Source of the DNA: Verrucomicrobiales bacterium
GTDB taxonomy: Bacteria > Verrucomicrobiota > Verrucomicrobiia > Limisphaerales > UBA11320
Length of the DNA stretch: 64,000 bases
Assembly (NCBI GenBank): GCA_016793885.1
Contig: JAEUHE010000031.1
Location: 1 to 64,000 of the forward strand
Direction: 5' to 3'
Position 1 is the stretch's first letter; every line of letters begins with the position of its first letter. Made by a program: the position numbers and the translations under genes. Shown here piece after piece: positions 35,374 to 43,228 of this stretch. The notes under the pieces were generated by a model. The model did no database searches. It was not told the origin of the DNA and was given only the letters and a program-made list of their open reading frames with translations.

Positions 35374-36603
35374 TCATAGCATCGCTCGACGGAGGAAACC
35401 GCCCAAAGTCTGCTTGAGAGTCTGAGTTAGTGTGGAGGAGCCTGCCTTGCGCTTTTCCTGAAACGAGCCGAATCGGACGAGACCGATCGCCGTGGCGAAT
35501 TCGGGCTGATCCAGAGCCGACTTGATCCCGCTGATGGAGTTCGTGCGTCCCAGGCTCACCGGGAGTTGGAAAACCGTTTCCGCCGCCTCCTGAATGCGCG
35601 CCGTCCGAGCCCCGCCACCACACAAGACAACGCCGGCACCCAGGTAATTCAGCAGACCAGCCTGACCAATCTCCTGTGCGATGAGCTGGAACATCTCCTC
35701 GATGCGCAGGCTCATGATATTCTGAAGATGTTCCAGATTGAGGGTCCGCGCCGGCATGCCCAGTTCAGCCTCCGTAGTCACAGTCTGACCCTTCACGCTG
35801 GGAGAAACCAAAGCGGCACCATAGTCCACCTTGAGCTGCTCGGCGCGCTTCAGCGGTACCTTCAGGCCATAGGCAAGATCGTTGGTGACATGATCCCCGC
35901 CGACCGCCAGAACCCCCGCGTACTTGACCGCGCCACCGGTGTAAACGATGTAGTTGGTGACCCCGCCGCCAAGATCAATCACCAAAGCCCCCATCTTGCG
36001 CTGGTCGGGAGTCAGCACGCTCAAGGCAGCCGCCAGTCCGTTGAAGGCCACCGACTCCACCTCGAGTTGAAGATTCTTCACAGCGCGAATCGGATTTTGC
36101 AACCGATTGAGGTTCCCGTGGATCACGTGCATGTCCACTTCCACCCGCGAGCCAAACATTCCGACCGGGTCCACGATGCCCTCTTGTCCGTCGATGACGA
36201 AATGCTGGCGAGTCGCGTGCAGAATCTCGTTGTCGGCCGGCAGCCGGACTGCCTTGGCATTCTTAATCGCGTCCTCGACATCCTCGCTTGTGATTTCGCG
36301 GTCCGCGGAGACAATCGGATACATCCCCCGGTTGGTCAGCGCAGAGATGTGGCTGCCCGTCACACCCAGGTAGACGCTGCGAATTTCGACATCGGCCATC
36401 TGCTCGGCCTCATCCAGGGCCGCTCGGATATCCACCTCCACCCGCGCGCTATCCACGATCTCTCCCTTGCGCACTCCGCGGGAGCGGGCCTGTCCAACTC
36501 CGGTGATGTTGAGTTCGTCGTTCTCGTTCACCTCGCCCACGACGGCGCACACCTTCGAGGTGCCGACTTCCAATCCCACTATGACAGAATTGCTCTTAAA
36601 CAT
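35374..36603 (-). CDS. ftsA: Cell division protein FtsA
   Basis: A 409-aa actin-like ATPase that anchors FtsZ filaments to the inner membrane and links them to later divisome proteins. N-terminal phosphate-binding motif VIVGLEVGTSKVCAVVGEV, then the 1C (SHS2) domain with GEIVDSARVEVDIRAALDEA and VYLGVTGSHI. The phosphate 2 motif is ALVIDLGGGVTNY and the adenosine motif is GAGVVLCGGGAR. A final amphipathic stretch (LTQTLKQTLGGFLRRAML) matches the membrane-targeting sequence. It overlaps ftsQ by 8 bases and precedes ftsZ, so translation is probably coupled. Confidence 0.96.
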   Translation of the reverse strand: MFKSNSVIVGLEVGTSKVCAVVGEVNENDELNITGVGQARSRGVRKGEIVDSARVEVDIRAALDEAEQMADVEIRSVYLGVTGSHISALTNRGMYPIVSADREITSEDVEDAIKNAKAVRLPADNEILHATRQHFVIDGQEGIVDPVGMFGSRVEVDMHVIHGNLNRLQNPIRAVKNLQLEVESVAFNGLAAALSVLTPDQRKMGALVIDLGGGVTNYIVYTGGAVKYAGVLAVGGDHVTNDLAYGLKVPLKRAEQLKVDYGAALVSPSVKGQTVTTEAELGMPARTLNLEHLQNIMSLRIEEMFQLIAQEIGQAGLLNYLGAGVVLCGGGARTARIQEAAETVFQLPVSLGRTNSISGIKSALDQPEFATAIGLVRFGSFQEKRKAGSSTLTQTLKQTLGGFLRRAML

Positions 36604-37555
36604 GCTTTTTCCTCACCCTCATCTGACGGGAGGTTTTGGGTTTCACCAGGGCGGCCTCGCCGGCTTCCAGCCATTGGGCAGGGATGTTGTTCCCCACCGA
36701 GAGGTCCAGCGACGCCAGTTGCAAGCCCCGGCGCTGGCCATGATCGTAAATACTGCGCCAGCGCTGCAGCTGCTGAGCAGGGTTTTTCAGCCCAAACACG
36801 ATGCGACCGCGCTGCTCCGTGCTGACCAGCAGGACATCCGGACTGCCCACATGGATCTCCCGAATGTCAACCAGGCCGGCCATGGGCGACCGCTCAAAGG
36901 CGGTAACCAAGGCCAGGGCCGCCAGCACCTGCGGTGACTCCACCCGCCGCCCGGGACGAATCTCAGCCGGGGGAACTCCGGTAATGATCGGCAAAAATTC
37001 ATTCGTGGGTGCTGGGATCGCGCGCTGATAGGCGCTGATCTGGGGCATCACAAAGCCCTCCTCGTCGAGAGTGTAAGTCACCTGATCCGGAGTGCCTCCC
37101 AAACGAGGCTGCGCAAACACGAACTGAGCCAAGGGCTCACGTTCCGTGACCCGGATACGCAAGGTGTGCGGCAAAATGCGCTCCACCTCGGCCGACTGAA
37201 TCACCGGCACATACTCCAAATCCCGCTTGATACGGTTCAGGTCGAGTGCAAAGAGGTTCGAGTCCAGCTCCACACCGGCCCACCGACGCAACTGCTCCAA
37301 GGCGATGACTCCATCCGTCCCAATATCAATCTCATTCACGGCGAACGCCGGATTCTGGTAGATGAGTCGTTGAAGCGCCCATTCTCCACCCCGCCAGCAG
37401 ACCACCAAGATCAGGAACGCCACCGATGCCGTCGCTAAGGTTAGGCCCAGCCAGCGCATGCGAGCACCGTGCCGCTGCTCATTGCTCAACTTCACATCAA
37501 GCACATGGCGGCGGCGGTGTTGTCGATTTCGTTGACGGCGGCTAAACCAACTCAT
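36596..37555 (-). CDS. ftsQ: Cell division protein FtsQ
   Basis: A 319-aa bitopic membrane protein of the divisome that links FtsA/FtsZ on the inside with FtsL/FtsB and the septal synthase outside. A basic cytoplasmic start (SWFSRRQRNRQHRRRH) and one membrane helix (LGLTLATASVAFLILVVCW) are followed by the POTRA domain, FAVNEIDIGTDGVIALEQLR to LRIRVTEREPLAQFVFA. The rest is the beta domain with VDIREIHVGSPDVLLV. It overlaps ftsA by 8 bases. A gap of 208 bases separates it from ddl, the largest break inside the cluster, so an extra promoter for ftsQAZ is possible there. Confidence 0.9.
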   Translation of the reverse strand: MSWFSRRQRNRQHRRRHVLDVKLSNEQRHGARMRWLGLTLATASVAFLILVVCWRGGEWALQRLIYQNPAFAVNEIDIGTDGVIALEQLRRWAGVELDSNLFALDLNRIKRDLEYVPVIQSAEVERILPHTLRIRVTEREPLAQFVFAQPRLGGTPDQVTYTLDEEGFVMPQISAYQRAIPAPTNEFLPIITGVPPAEIRPGRRVESPQVLAALALVTAFERSPMAGLVDIREIHVGSPDVLLVSTEQRGRIVFGLKNPAQQLQRWRSIYDHGQRRGLQLASLDLSVGNNIPAQWLEAGEAALVKPKTSRQMRVRKKHV

Positions 37556-37763
37556 GGGAGAAAAGAAAGAAACCGAGACAGCCCCCTCACCCAGCCATGG
37601 GACTCCACGGCGGCTCGGAAGCGGGAACGCGAAATAAGGTCGGACAGCAACACGGTCTTGAACTGGCAGGATGATGCAAAAGCGATCCGCCCGACGTCAA
37701 TAGTATCGTGAAAAAGAGATGAGTTCTCTGGACTGAGACCGGGTGCCACCTGCGCCCGTCCGG
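37556..37763 (-). promoter_or_regulatory. 208-base gap before ftsQ, possible internal promoter
   Basis: This gap lies inside an otherwise tight cluster and has no convincing coding frame. On the minus strand near 37690-37700 there is TTGACG, a fair -35 box, but I cannot point to a matching -10 with confidence. The place fits an extra ftsQAZ promoter like those known in other bacteria, but here this is only inference. Confidence 0.3.
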
Positions 37764-38666
37764 TCAGGCCCGGGCGACCGCCAGTTCAATCATGCGCTGG
37801 CAAAGCTGCTCGTAGCTCATACCGGCCGCAGCCGCAGCCTTCGGCAGCAGGCTGGTCTCAGTCATGCCCGGCAGCGTATTCACCTCAAGAACCACCGGAC
37901 TGCCGTCCGGACGAACCATCACATCGACCCGGGCATAGTCGCGTCCCTGGATGGCCCGAAATGCCGCCAAGGCCGCGTTCTGAATGCCGGAGGTCACCCC
38001 CGGCTCGAACGGGGCAGGACATAGATACTCCGTGGCACCCGCCGTATATTTGTTACGGTAGTCGTATCCGCCCTGTTTGGGGCGAACTTCGACCACCGGC
38101 AAAGGAACTCCCGCCAGGATGCCTACGGTGGTCTCTCGACCCAGGATCATCTCTTCCATCAGGACTTCGGTGTCATACTTCAACGACTCCGCCAACGCCT
38201 GCGGCCAGGCGGAGATTTCACGCACGAACTGCAGCCCCACGCTGGAGCCCTGCCGGACTGGCTTTAGAACGACGGGGGGCTCCCACCCCGTGGGCCAAGG
38301 CTTGGAGGCTCGATCGAAAACCTGGTATCGGGCGGTGGGGACCCCATGCTCCACACACCGCTGCTTGGTCAGGACCTTATCAAAGGCCAAGCGACTGGCC
38401 TCGACGCCGCATCCCGTGTAGGGCACCCCGAGATTCTCCAATTCCTGCTGAACGGTGCCGTCCTCCCCATAGGTGCCGTGCAGCGCCAGGAACACCACCT
38501 CTGTCCCGGGGGGCAAATCCCAGTTACCAGGCTGGGGATCGAGCTCGTGCACCCGATGTCCCAATGAGCGAAGCGCTCGCGCGACGGCCGTTCCCGTCAC
38601 GAGCGACACCTCACGTTCGGCCGAGGGTCCACCTAGCATCACCGTAATCGTGTAAGATTTAGACAT
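37764..38666 (-). CDS. ddl: D-alanine--D-alanine ligase
   Basis: A 300-aa ATP-grasp ligase that joins two D-Ala using ATP, supplying the dipeptide that MurF adds to the wall precursor. The start MLGGPSAEREVSLVTG is the Ddl hallmark; later come VFLALHGTYGEDGTVQQEL (near 63-81), VVLKPVRQGSSVGLQ (ATP-grasp), and the C-terminal RVDVMVRPDG...VLEVNTLPGMTETSLLP with metal-binding Glu and Asn. Length is standard. It lies 48 bases after murB and belongs to the dcw cluster. Confidence 0.96.
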   Translation of the reverse strand: MSKSYTITVMLGGPSAEREVSLVTGTAVARALRSLGHRVHELDPQPGNWDLPPGTEVVFLALHGTYGEDGTVQQELENLGVPYTGCGVEASRLAFDKVLTKQRCVEHGVPTARYQVFDRASKPWPTGWEPPVVLKPVRQGSSVGLQFVREISAWPQALAESLKYDTEVLMEEMILGRETTVGILAGVPLPVVEVRPKQGGYDYRNKYTAGATEYLCPAPFEPGVTSGIQNAALAAFRAIQGRDYARVDVMVRPDGSPVVLEVNTLPGMTETSLLPKAAAAAGMSYEQLCQRMIELAVARA

Positions 38667-38714
38667 AGCTCACTCCGGCAACCCGTTTTTTGTAAGTCCT
38701 AGAGGCTCCTGCGG

Positions 38715-39647
38715 TCAGGAGAGAGGCAGATCCTCCCCGAGAATTTCCACCTCGGTTTCCATCTCAATTCCCCGGGCCGCACGAATCCTTTCCCGCACTG
38801 TTTCGATGAGTTTCAACACATCAGCCGCCGTGGCATCCCCTTCGTTCACAATGAAGTTCCCATGCACGTCCGACACCACCGCCCCACCAACGCGGGTGCC
38901 CTTCAGCCCCAGTTCGTCAATGAGCTTGCCGGCGGGCACCGCCGCGGGGTTCTTGAAAACGCATCCCGCGCTGGGTTGAGCCGGCTGACTTTCCCAGCGT
39001 TTCGAACTATAGGCGCTCATCCGAGCCGCGACTTCAGCCGTGGTCGAGGGAGTTCCCCGCAACACTGCCGATAAAGCCACGTGTGTTTTCAGAATCGGGC
39101 AGCAGCGATAGCGCGATTCCACTTCGGCGGCCGGATGCTCCTCGATTTCACCACCGGGGGTCATATAGCGGATGGATTCGACAACGTGGAAGGTCCAAAC
39201 GCCCATCGCACCTGCATTCATTCGCAGGGCGCCGCCAACGCTCCCCGGTATCCCTTCGAGAAATTCCAGTCCTGTCAAACCCGCGCGTCGAGCCTCCACC
39301 GACACCGCTTTCAGGCGAGCACCCGCCCCACAGCGAAGCCGTTCGCCTTCTACCACGATGTGGCTGAAGGCGGGCTGGGCCAGGCAGACGACAACGCCTC
39401 GAATCCCGCCGTCCCGAATCAGCAAATTCGAGCCACGCCCCAGCAACGTCACCGGCAGCGAGAGGTCACGACAAACCCGCAACACTGTCGCCAGGTCGGC
39501 CTCGTGGGCCGGCTCCACATAAATGTCCGCCTTACCGCCAACCCTTAACGTCGTCTTCTTGGCCAAAGGTTGCCCCGACTGAACGATCGATGACGGGTCG
39601 AGTCGCTGTCGTAGGTGGTCGGAGACTGAATCAGGACTGCTTGGCAC
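38715..39647 (-). CDS. murB: UDP-N-acetylenolpyruvoylglucosamine reductase
   Basis: A 310-aa FAD enzyme that reduces UDP-GlcNAc-enolpyruvate with NADPH to UDP-MurNAc. The FAD-binding region reads TTLRVGGKADIYVEP, LGRGSNLLIRDGGIRGVVV and FLEGIPGSVGGALRMNAGAMG. The place of the proton-donor serine (E. coli Ser229) holds Cys (SAGCVFKNP, C229), followed by AGKLIDELGLKG and a closing HGNFIVNEGDATA with the conserved Glu replaced by the usual pattern. Starts with GTG. Ser to Cys is known in some bacterial MurB proteins, so it is probably active. It is 32 bases after murG; murC is not found beside it. Confidence 0.94.
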   Translation of the reverse strand: MPSSPDSVSDHLRQRLDPSSIVQSGQPLAKKTTLRVGGKADIYVEPAHEADLATVLRVCRDLSLPVTLLGRGSNLLIRDGGIRGVVVCLAQPAFSHIVVEGERLRCGAGARLKAVSVEARRAGLTGLEFLEGIPGSVGGALRMNAGAMGVWTFHVVESIRYMTPGGEIEEHPAAEVESRYRCCPILKTHVALSAVLRGTPSTTAEVAARMSAYSSKRWESQPAQPSAGCVFKNPAAVPAGKLIDELGLKGTRVGGAVVSDVHGNFIVNEGDATAADVLKLIETVRERIRAARGIEMETEVEILGEDLPLS

Positions 39648-39679
39648 AGGTCGCTAGAGAGTTAAAACTTCGAGAGAGT

Positions 39680-40864
39680 CTAAGTTGAGGAAGGAGCACA
39701 GAAGACGTTGGCGGCCGGGCGGGAACTGGACCCGCCAGCCGCACCCCGGGGAGCGCTAAGCTGTAGATGCGCGGCCATTCGGTCCGCAATCCGCCGTGCG
39801 GCATCCACCACATGCATTTCGGCCAGGCGAGTTTTCATCTGCCTCAGTTTCTCAGAATCGCGACCTAAGGAGAGAACCACCTCAGCGAGCCGCCCGTCCA
39901 GCGCCTGTCGCTGCGGCAACCAGATGCCCGCCCGCGCGGCTGACACGGCTTGAGCATTGGCGGTCTGATGATCGTCCGCCGCCGTGGGCAAGGGTAGGAG
40001 AACAGCTGGGAGTTGCATGGCCGCGAACTCAGCCAAAGAAGATCCACCAGCGCGGCTCACGGCGAGGTCCGCCGCCGCCAGGGCGAGGTGCATCTCCGCC
40101 AGGTAGGGAAGAACCACGGCCTTAGCGGAAAACTCCTGATATCGCGAGTTAACCGCCGCAAAATCAGCCCGCCCGGTCAGGTGCAGGAATTGCACCTCCG
40201 GCCAAGCTGCGAGTAAAGCCGGGAGCGACTTCAGCACCGCCTCGTTGACCCCATGCGCCCCTTGGCTTCCCCCCATGGCCAACAACACCGGCCTCGAGGG
40301 ATCCAATCCAAGCGCTAACCGAGCCGGGCTGGCGGAAACGGGACGGACAAACTCAGGCCGGACCGGCGTGCCGGTTCGATGGACCTGGGCCGTGCGCAGG
40401 CGGCGGCCCGCTTGTTCGAACCCTACAAACGCCTCGTCGGTCAGCAAGGATAGCCAACGATTTGCCCGTCCGGGGATGGCATTGGAATCATGCAGAAACA
40501 AACCAGCTCCGACGCGCCGCCCTGCCAAGATGGGGGCCAAACTGGTAAAGCCTCCCATGGCCAGCACGGCTTGGGGGGGACGCTCCCTAAACATGGACCG
40601 ACATCGCGCCCCAGAAGCCCAGAGCCCGGAGAGCAGGCGAAACCACGAACCCTGGCCGGAGCCCAGAGCTGGCAGCCTAGCCACTCGGAACCGGGATTCA
40701 CCCTGCAATGCCACCTGGTCGATTTCCTTCTCGGAAACCACCAATGTCACCTCTCCCCCCCGCTGAAGCCATACGCCTCCCACCGCAACTCCGGGGAATA
40801 AATGTCCCCCAGTGCCGCCGCACGCGATGACCAAATGGCTGGGATATGAAGTCGAGTCGGACAT
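39680..40864 (-). CDS. murG: Lipid II synthase (UDP-GlcNAc:lipid I transferase)
   Basis: A 394-aa GT-B glycosyltransferase that adds GlcNAc to lipid I at the inner face of the cytoplasmic membrane, making lipid II. N-terminal glycine loop HLVIACGGTGGHLFPGVAVG, acceptor region HDSNAIPGRANRWLS, the second loop LAMGGSQGAHGVN and the UDP-GlcNAc site SRAGGSSLAEFAAMQLPAVL with LPTAADDHQTANA. The last 25 residues are a Ser/Ala-rich extension. It lies 8 bases after the ftsW stop codon. Confidence 0.96.
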   Translation of the reverse strand: MSDSTSYPSHLVIACGGTGGHLFPGVAVGGVWLQRGGEVTLVVSEKEIDQVALQGESRFRVARLPALGSGQGSWFRLLSGLWASGARCRSMFRERPPQAVLAMGGFTSLAPILAGRRVGAGLFLHDSNAIPGRANRWLSLLTDEAFVGFEQAGRRLRTAQVHRTGTPVRPEFVRPVSASPARLALGLDPSRPVLLAMGGSQGAHGVNEAVLKSLPALLAAWPEVQFLHLTGRADFAAVNSRYQEFSAKAVVLPYLAEMHLALAAADLAVSRAGGSSLAEFAAMQLPAVLLPLPTAADDHQTANAQAVSAARAGIWLPQRQALDGRLAEVVLSLGRDSEKLRQMKTRLAEMHVVDAARRIADRMAAHLQLSAPRGAAGGSSSRPAANVFCAPSST

Positions 40865-40872
40865 GGTTGAGC

Positions 40873-42003
40873 CTAGGCAGCGGCCTCGGCGAAAGGATTG
40901 GTGTCGTTGCCAAAGAGCCGACCACGTTGTGCCGAGGCTCCCGCATGGCGAGCCACGTTGAGGAGCAAACCCACCGCAGCCGACATCGCCAGCAGATTCG
41001 ACCCTCCATAACTGAGAAAGGGAAGCGCCAAGCCCTTGTTGGGAAGCGCACCCGTCACCACCCCAATGTTGATGAACGCCTGCAGACCCAGAAGGAAGGT
41101 TACTCCCGTTCCCAAGTACATGCCGAACGGATCTCGCGCATTCCAGCTAATGATGCAGCCGCAGATCACAATCAGGATGAAAGCGAGCAGGACAGCCAAC
41201 GTGGCGATTAGACCCATTTCCTCCCCAATCACGGAAAAGATGAAATCGGTGTGGTGCTCCGGCATGAATCCGAGCTTGGTGCGCCCCTCCCCCAAGCCCA
41301 CCCCAGTAACACCTCCCGACCCGAGAGCGATCATCGCCTGGTAGGCCTGGTATCCTTTGTCGTCCTTATACAGTTCGGGATGCAGCCAAGCCAGGACGCG
41401 AGTCGATCGAACTGAATTGTGCATCACCGCCACCACCAACGCAGCCAAGCCGCCAACCGCAGCGGGCCAAAAGAAGATCGGGCGTAACCCCGCCACGAGC
41501 AGCATCATTCCCCCAACGCAGGCCAGCAGCACCGTCGTCCCCCAATCGGGCTCCGGGAGCAGGAGCGCAAGCACGGCACCGATCAAGAGGCCGGGAAGCA
41601 GGAAACCGCGGGAGAAGGTTCGCATCTGGCTCTGGTTGATTTCGCAATAGCGAGCCAAGGCGATGATGAGGGCCAACTTCACAAACTCGGAAGGTTGCAG
41701 CGATTGCCCGCCGATCACGATCCACCGGCGTGCCCCCTTGATCACGGGCGCCAGCCCAGGCACGAACACCAAGGCCAGAAGGATCAGGCCCCCGCCATAG
41801 ATCACCCAGGAGAACTTTCGAAGATGCTTATAATCAGGCCCCGCCATCAGGCAGCACACTCCCAATCCGACGCCGAACCAAAAGGTCTGGTTACGAAAAT
41901 ACTTGGTGCTGTCCATGCCAATGCAGGCGCTCGTGATCATCACGAGACCAAGCGCAGCCAGGGCGGCAACACAGAAGACGAGAAGGGTAGTGGCGGTTTT
42001 CAT
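40873..42003 (-). CDS. ftsW: Septal peptidoglycan polymerase FtsW
   Basis: A 376-aa SEDS-family membrane protein with about ten helices that polymerises lipid II glycan chains at the septum together with FtsI. Landmarks are the Asp-containing loop GVGLGEGRTKLGFMPEHHTD, followed by FIFSVIGEEMGL, and the late PNKGLALPFLSYGGSNL. The start at 42003 (MKTATTLLVFCVAALAALGL) begins at the first membrane helix; an earlier in-frame start would add 24 residues and cross an RNA hairpin. It is separated from the LysM gene by 95 bases that contain a terminator-like hairpin. Confidence 0.95.
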   Translation of the reverse strand: MKTATTLLVFCVAALAALGLVMITSACIGMDSTKYFRNQTFWFGVGLGVCCLMAGPDYKHLRKFSWVIYGGGLILLALVFVPGLAPVIKGARRWIVIGGQSLQPSEFVKLALIIALARYCEINQSQMRTFSRGFLLPGLLIGAVLALLLPEPDWGTTVLLACVGGMMLLVAGLRPIFFWPAAVGGLAALVVAVMHNSVRSTRVLAWLHPELYKDDKGYQAYQAMIALGSGGVTGVGLGEGRTKLGFMPEHHTDFIFSVIGEEMGLIATLAVLLAFILIVICGCIISWNARDPFGMYLGTGVTFLLGLQAFINIGVVTGALPNKGLALPFLSYGGSNLLAMSAAVGLLLNVARHAGASAQRGRLFGNDTNPFAEAAA

Positions 42004-42019
42004 CAGAAAAGCGGAAGGC

Positions 42020-42063
42020 TCTATAAAAAGAGACACCGCCCGATGACTATTCACCGGGCGGTG
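42020..42063 (-). terminator. Terminator-like hairpin inside the dcw cluster, before ftsW
   Basis: On the minus strand CACCGCCCG pairs perfectly with CGGGCGGTG (42055-42063 with 42034-42042) around a 12-base loop, followed at once by TCTCTTTTTATAG. This has the form of a rho-independent terminator and ends only 17 bases before the ftsW start. No room for a new promoter is left after it. Confidence 0.7.
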
Positions 42064-42098
42064 CCATGAAAGCAACCAGACGAAGCGCGAAGGCTGAC

Positions 42099-43067
42099 CT
42101 AGGGATTCCGGACCGGTGCCCCAGGAACTGTGGGCTCAGGCACTGGGGTCAGGACCCCAGGCGAGAGAGTAGGCGGCGGCAAGGTCAACGGGGTCGGAAC
42201 CGGTGCCGGGGCCGAGTGGTCGACCGCAGGGGCAGCGGGCGCCTTGCTAGGAATGCGCAGTTTGGCACCCACCTTGATCGCATCCAGCTTCAAACCGTTG
42301 GCCGCCTTGATGGCCTTAACCGAGACACCGTGGTTCTTCGCGATTCGGGCGAGTGTGTCACCCGACTTGACGGTGTAGGAGCTTGAACCCGAGTCAGCCG
42401 ACGTTGTGGCATGCTCAGAGCTGGTCGAAGCAGGGCCGCCCGAAGTCACGGTCTTCGAAGGGATCAGAAGCTTCTGGCCAATGCGCAACTTGCGAGCGTC
42501 AACGCCCGGATTGGCCGCCTCGATGGCTTTCCATCCCATCCCATACTTCTTGGCGATCAGCGACCCCGTCTCTCCCTTCATGACCGTATGCTCGGTGCTC
42601 GGAGTGCTGCTGGTGCTGACGACGGGAGGAATCACGCTATCGAAACCACCCGAGGACACGGTGGAACCCGGTGCACCGGCTCCGGGGAGAGGAGCCAAAC
42701 CCGTTCCAGCCGGAGGCAGCGGGGCGGGAGGCAATCCGGTAGGAGAGCCGAACGGCGCCGGCGAGGCGCCAGAGGGCACACCCGGGGGAGGAGGAATGGC
42801 GCCCGCAGCCCCGAGGGTATTGGTGGGATCGGGCGTCGGCGTGAAGGGCGACGGGGCGTTGGAAGACGCCAAATCGGAGCCGTACTGCGGTGCGTTACCG
42901 GCATCCTCAGCGGGCTTGGCAGGCTCATCAGGCTTGCAGCCTTGCAGCAAGAAGCCGGCGAGCACGCCCACGTGGATAAAAAGGATGATAAAGACAGCGG
43001 CAAAATGGGATTTTCGCCGTGGCTCCGGAGAAGTGCCCTTGGGCACAAGTGGACTAGGTGTGTTCAT
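42099..43067 (-). CDS. Membrane-anchored protein with two LysM domains
   Basis: A 322-aa protein with a short basic cytosolic start, one membrane helix (SHFAAVFIILFIHVGVLAGF), a long Pro/Ala/Gly-rich spacer (about 45-150) and two LysM domains: HTVMKGETGSLIAKKYGMGW (about 158-205) and YTVKSGDTLARIAKNHGVSV (about 230-275). LysM binds GlcNAc chains of peptidoglycan, so the protein probably touches the wall from the inner membrane. There is no hydrolase domain. It lies between murD and ftsW, a place where the classical cluster has no gene. Its gene is flanked by a 161-base gap upstream and a terminator-like hairpin downstream. Confidence 0.88.
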   Translation of the reverse strand: MNTPSPLVPKGTSPEPRRKSHFAAVFIILFIHVGVLAGFLLQGCKPDEPAKPAEDAGNAPQYGSDLASSNAPSPFTPTPDPTNTLGAAGAIPPPPGVPSGASPAPFGSPTGLPPAPLPPAGTGLAPLPGAGAPGSTVSSGGFDSVIPPVVSTSSTPSTEHTVMKGETGSLIAKKYGMGWKAIEAANPGVDARKLRIGQKLLIPSKTVTSGGPASTSSEHATTSADSGSSSYTVKSGDTLARIAKNHGVSVKAIKAANGLKLDAIKVGAKLRIPSKAPAAPAVDHSAPAPVPTPLTLPPPTLSPGVLTPVPEPTVPGAPVRNP

Positions 43068-43228
43068 TACGCGTCGTCGTCAGTTGCTCAGTTCAATTGA
43101 GGAAATCAATTCATTCTGTCGCTCCGGGTCTTTCCCTCATGTAGACCTCAAAGCAAAATCACTGGTCGCTATCAATTCTCTAATACTCTACCCCGCTGGG
43201 ACAGCATCCGGCCATAAAATCGGCAGAA

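Noticed and set aside
37552-37749. 65-codon frame in the ddl-ftsQ gap
   Set aside because: No motif or ribosome-binding site; composition is typical of chance frames in high-GC DNA.
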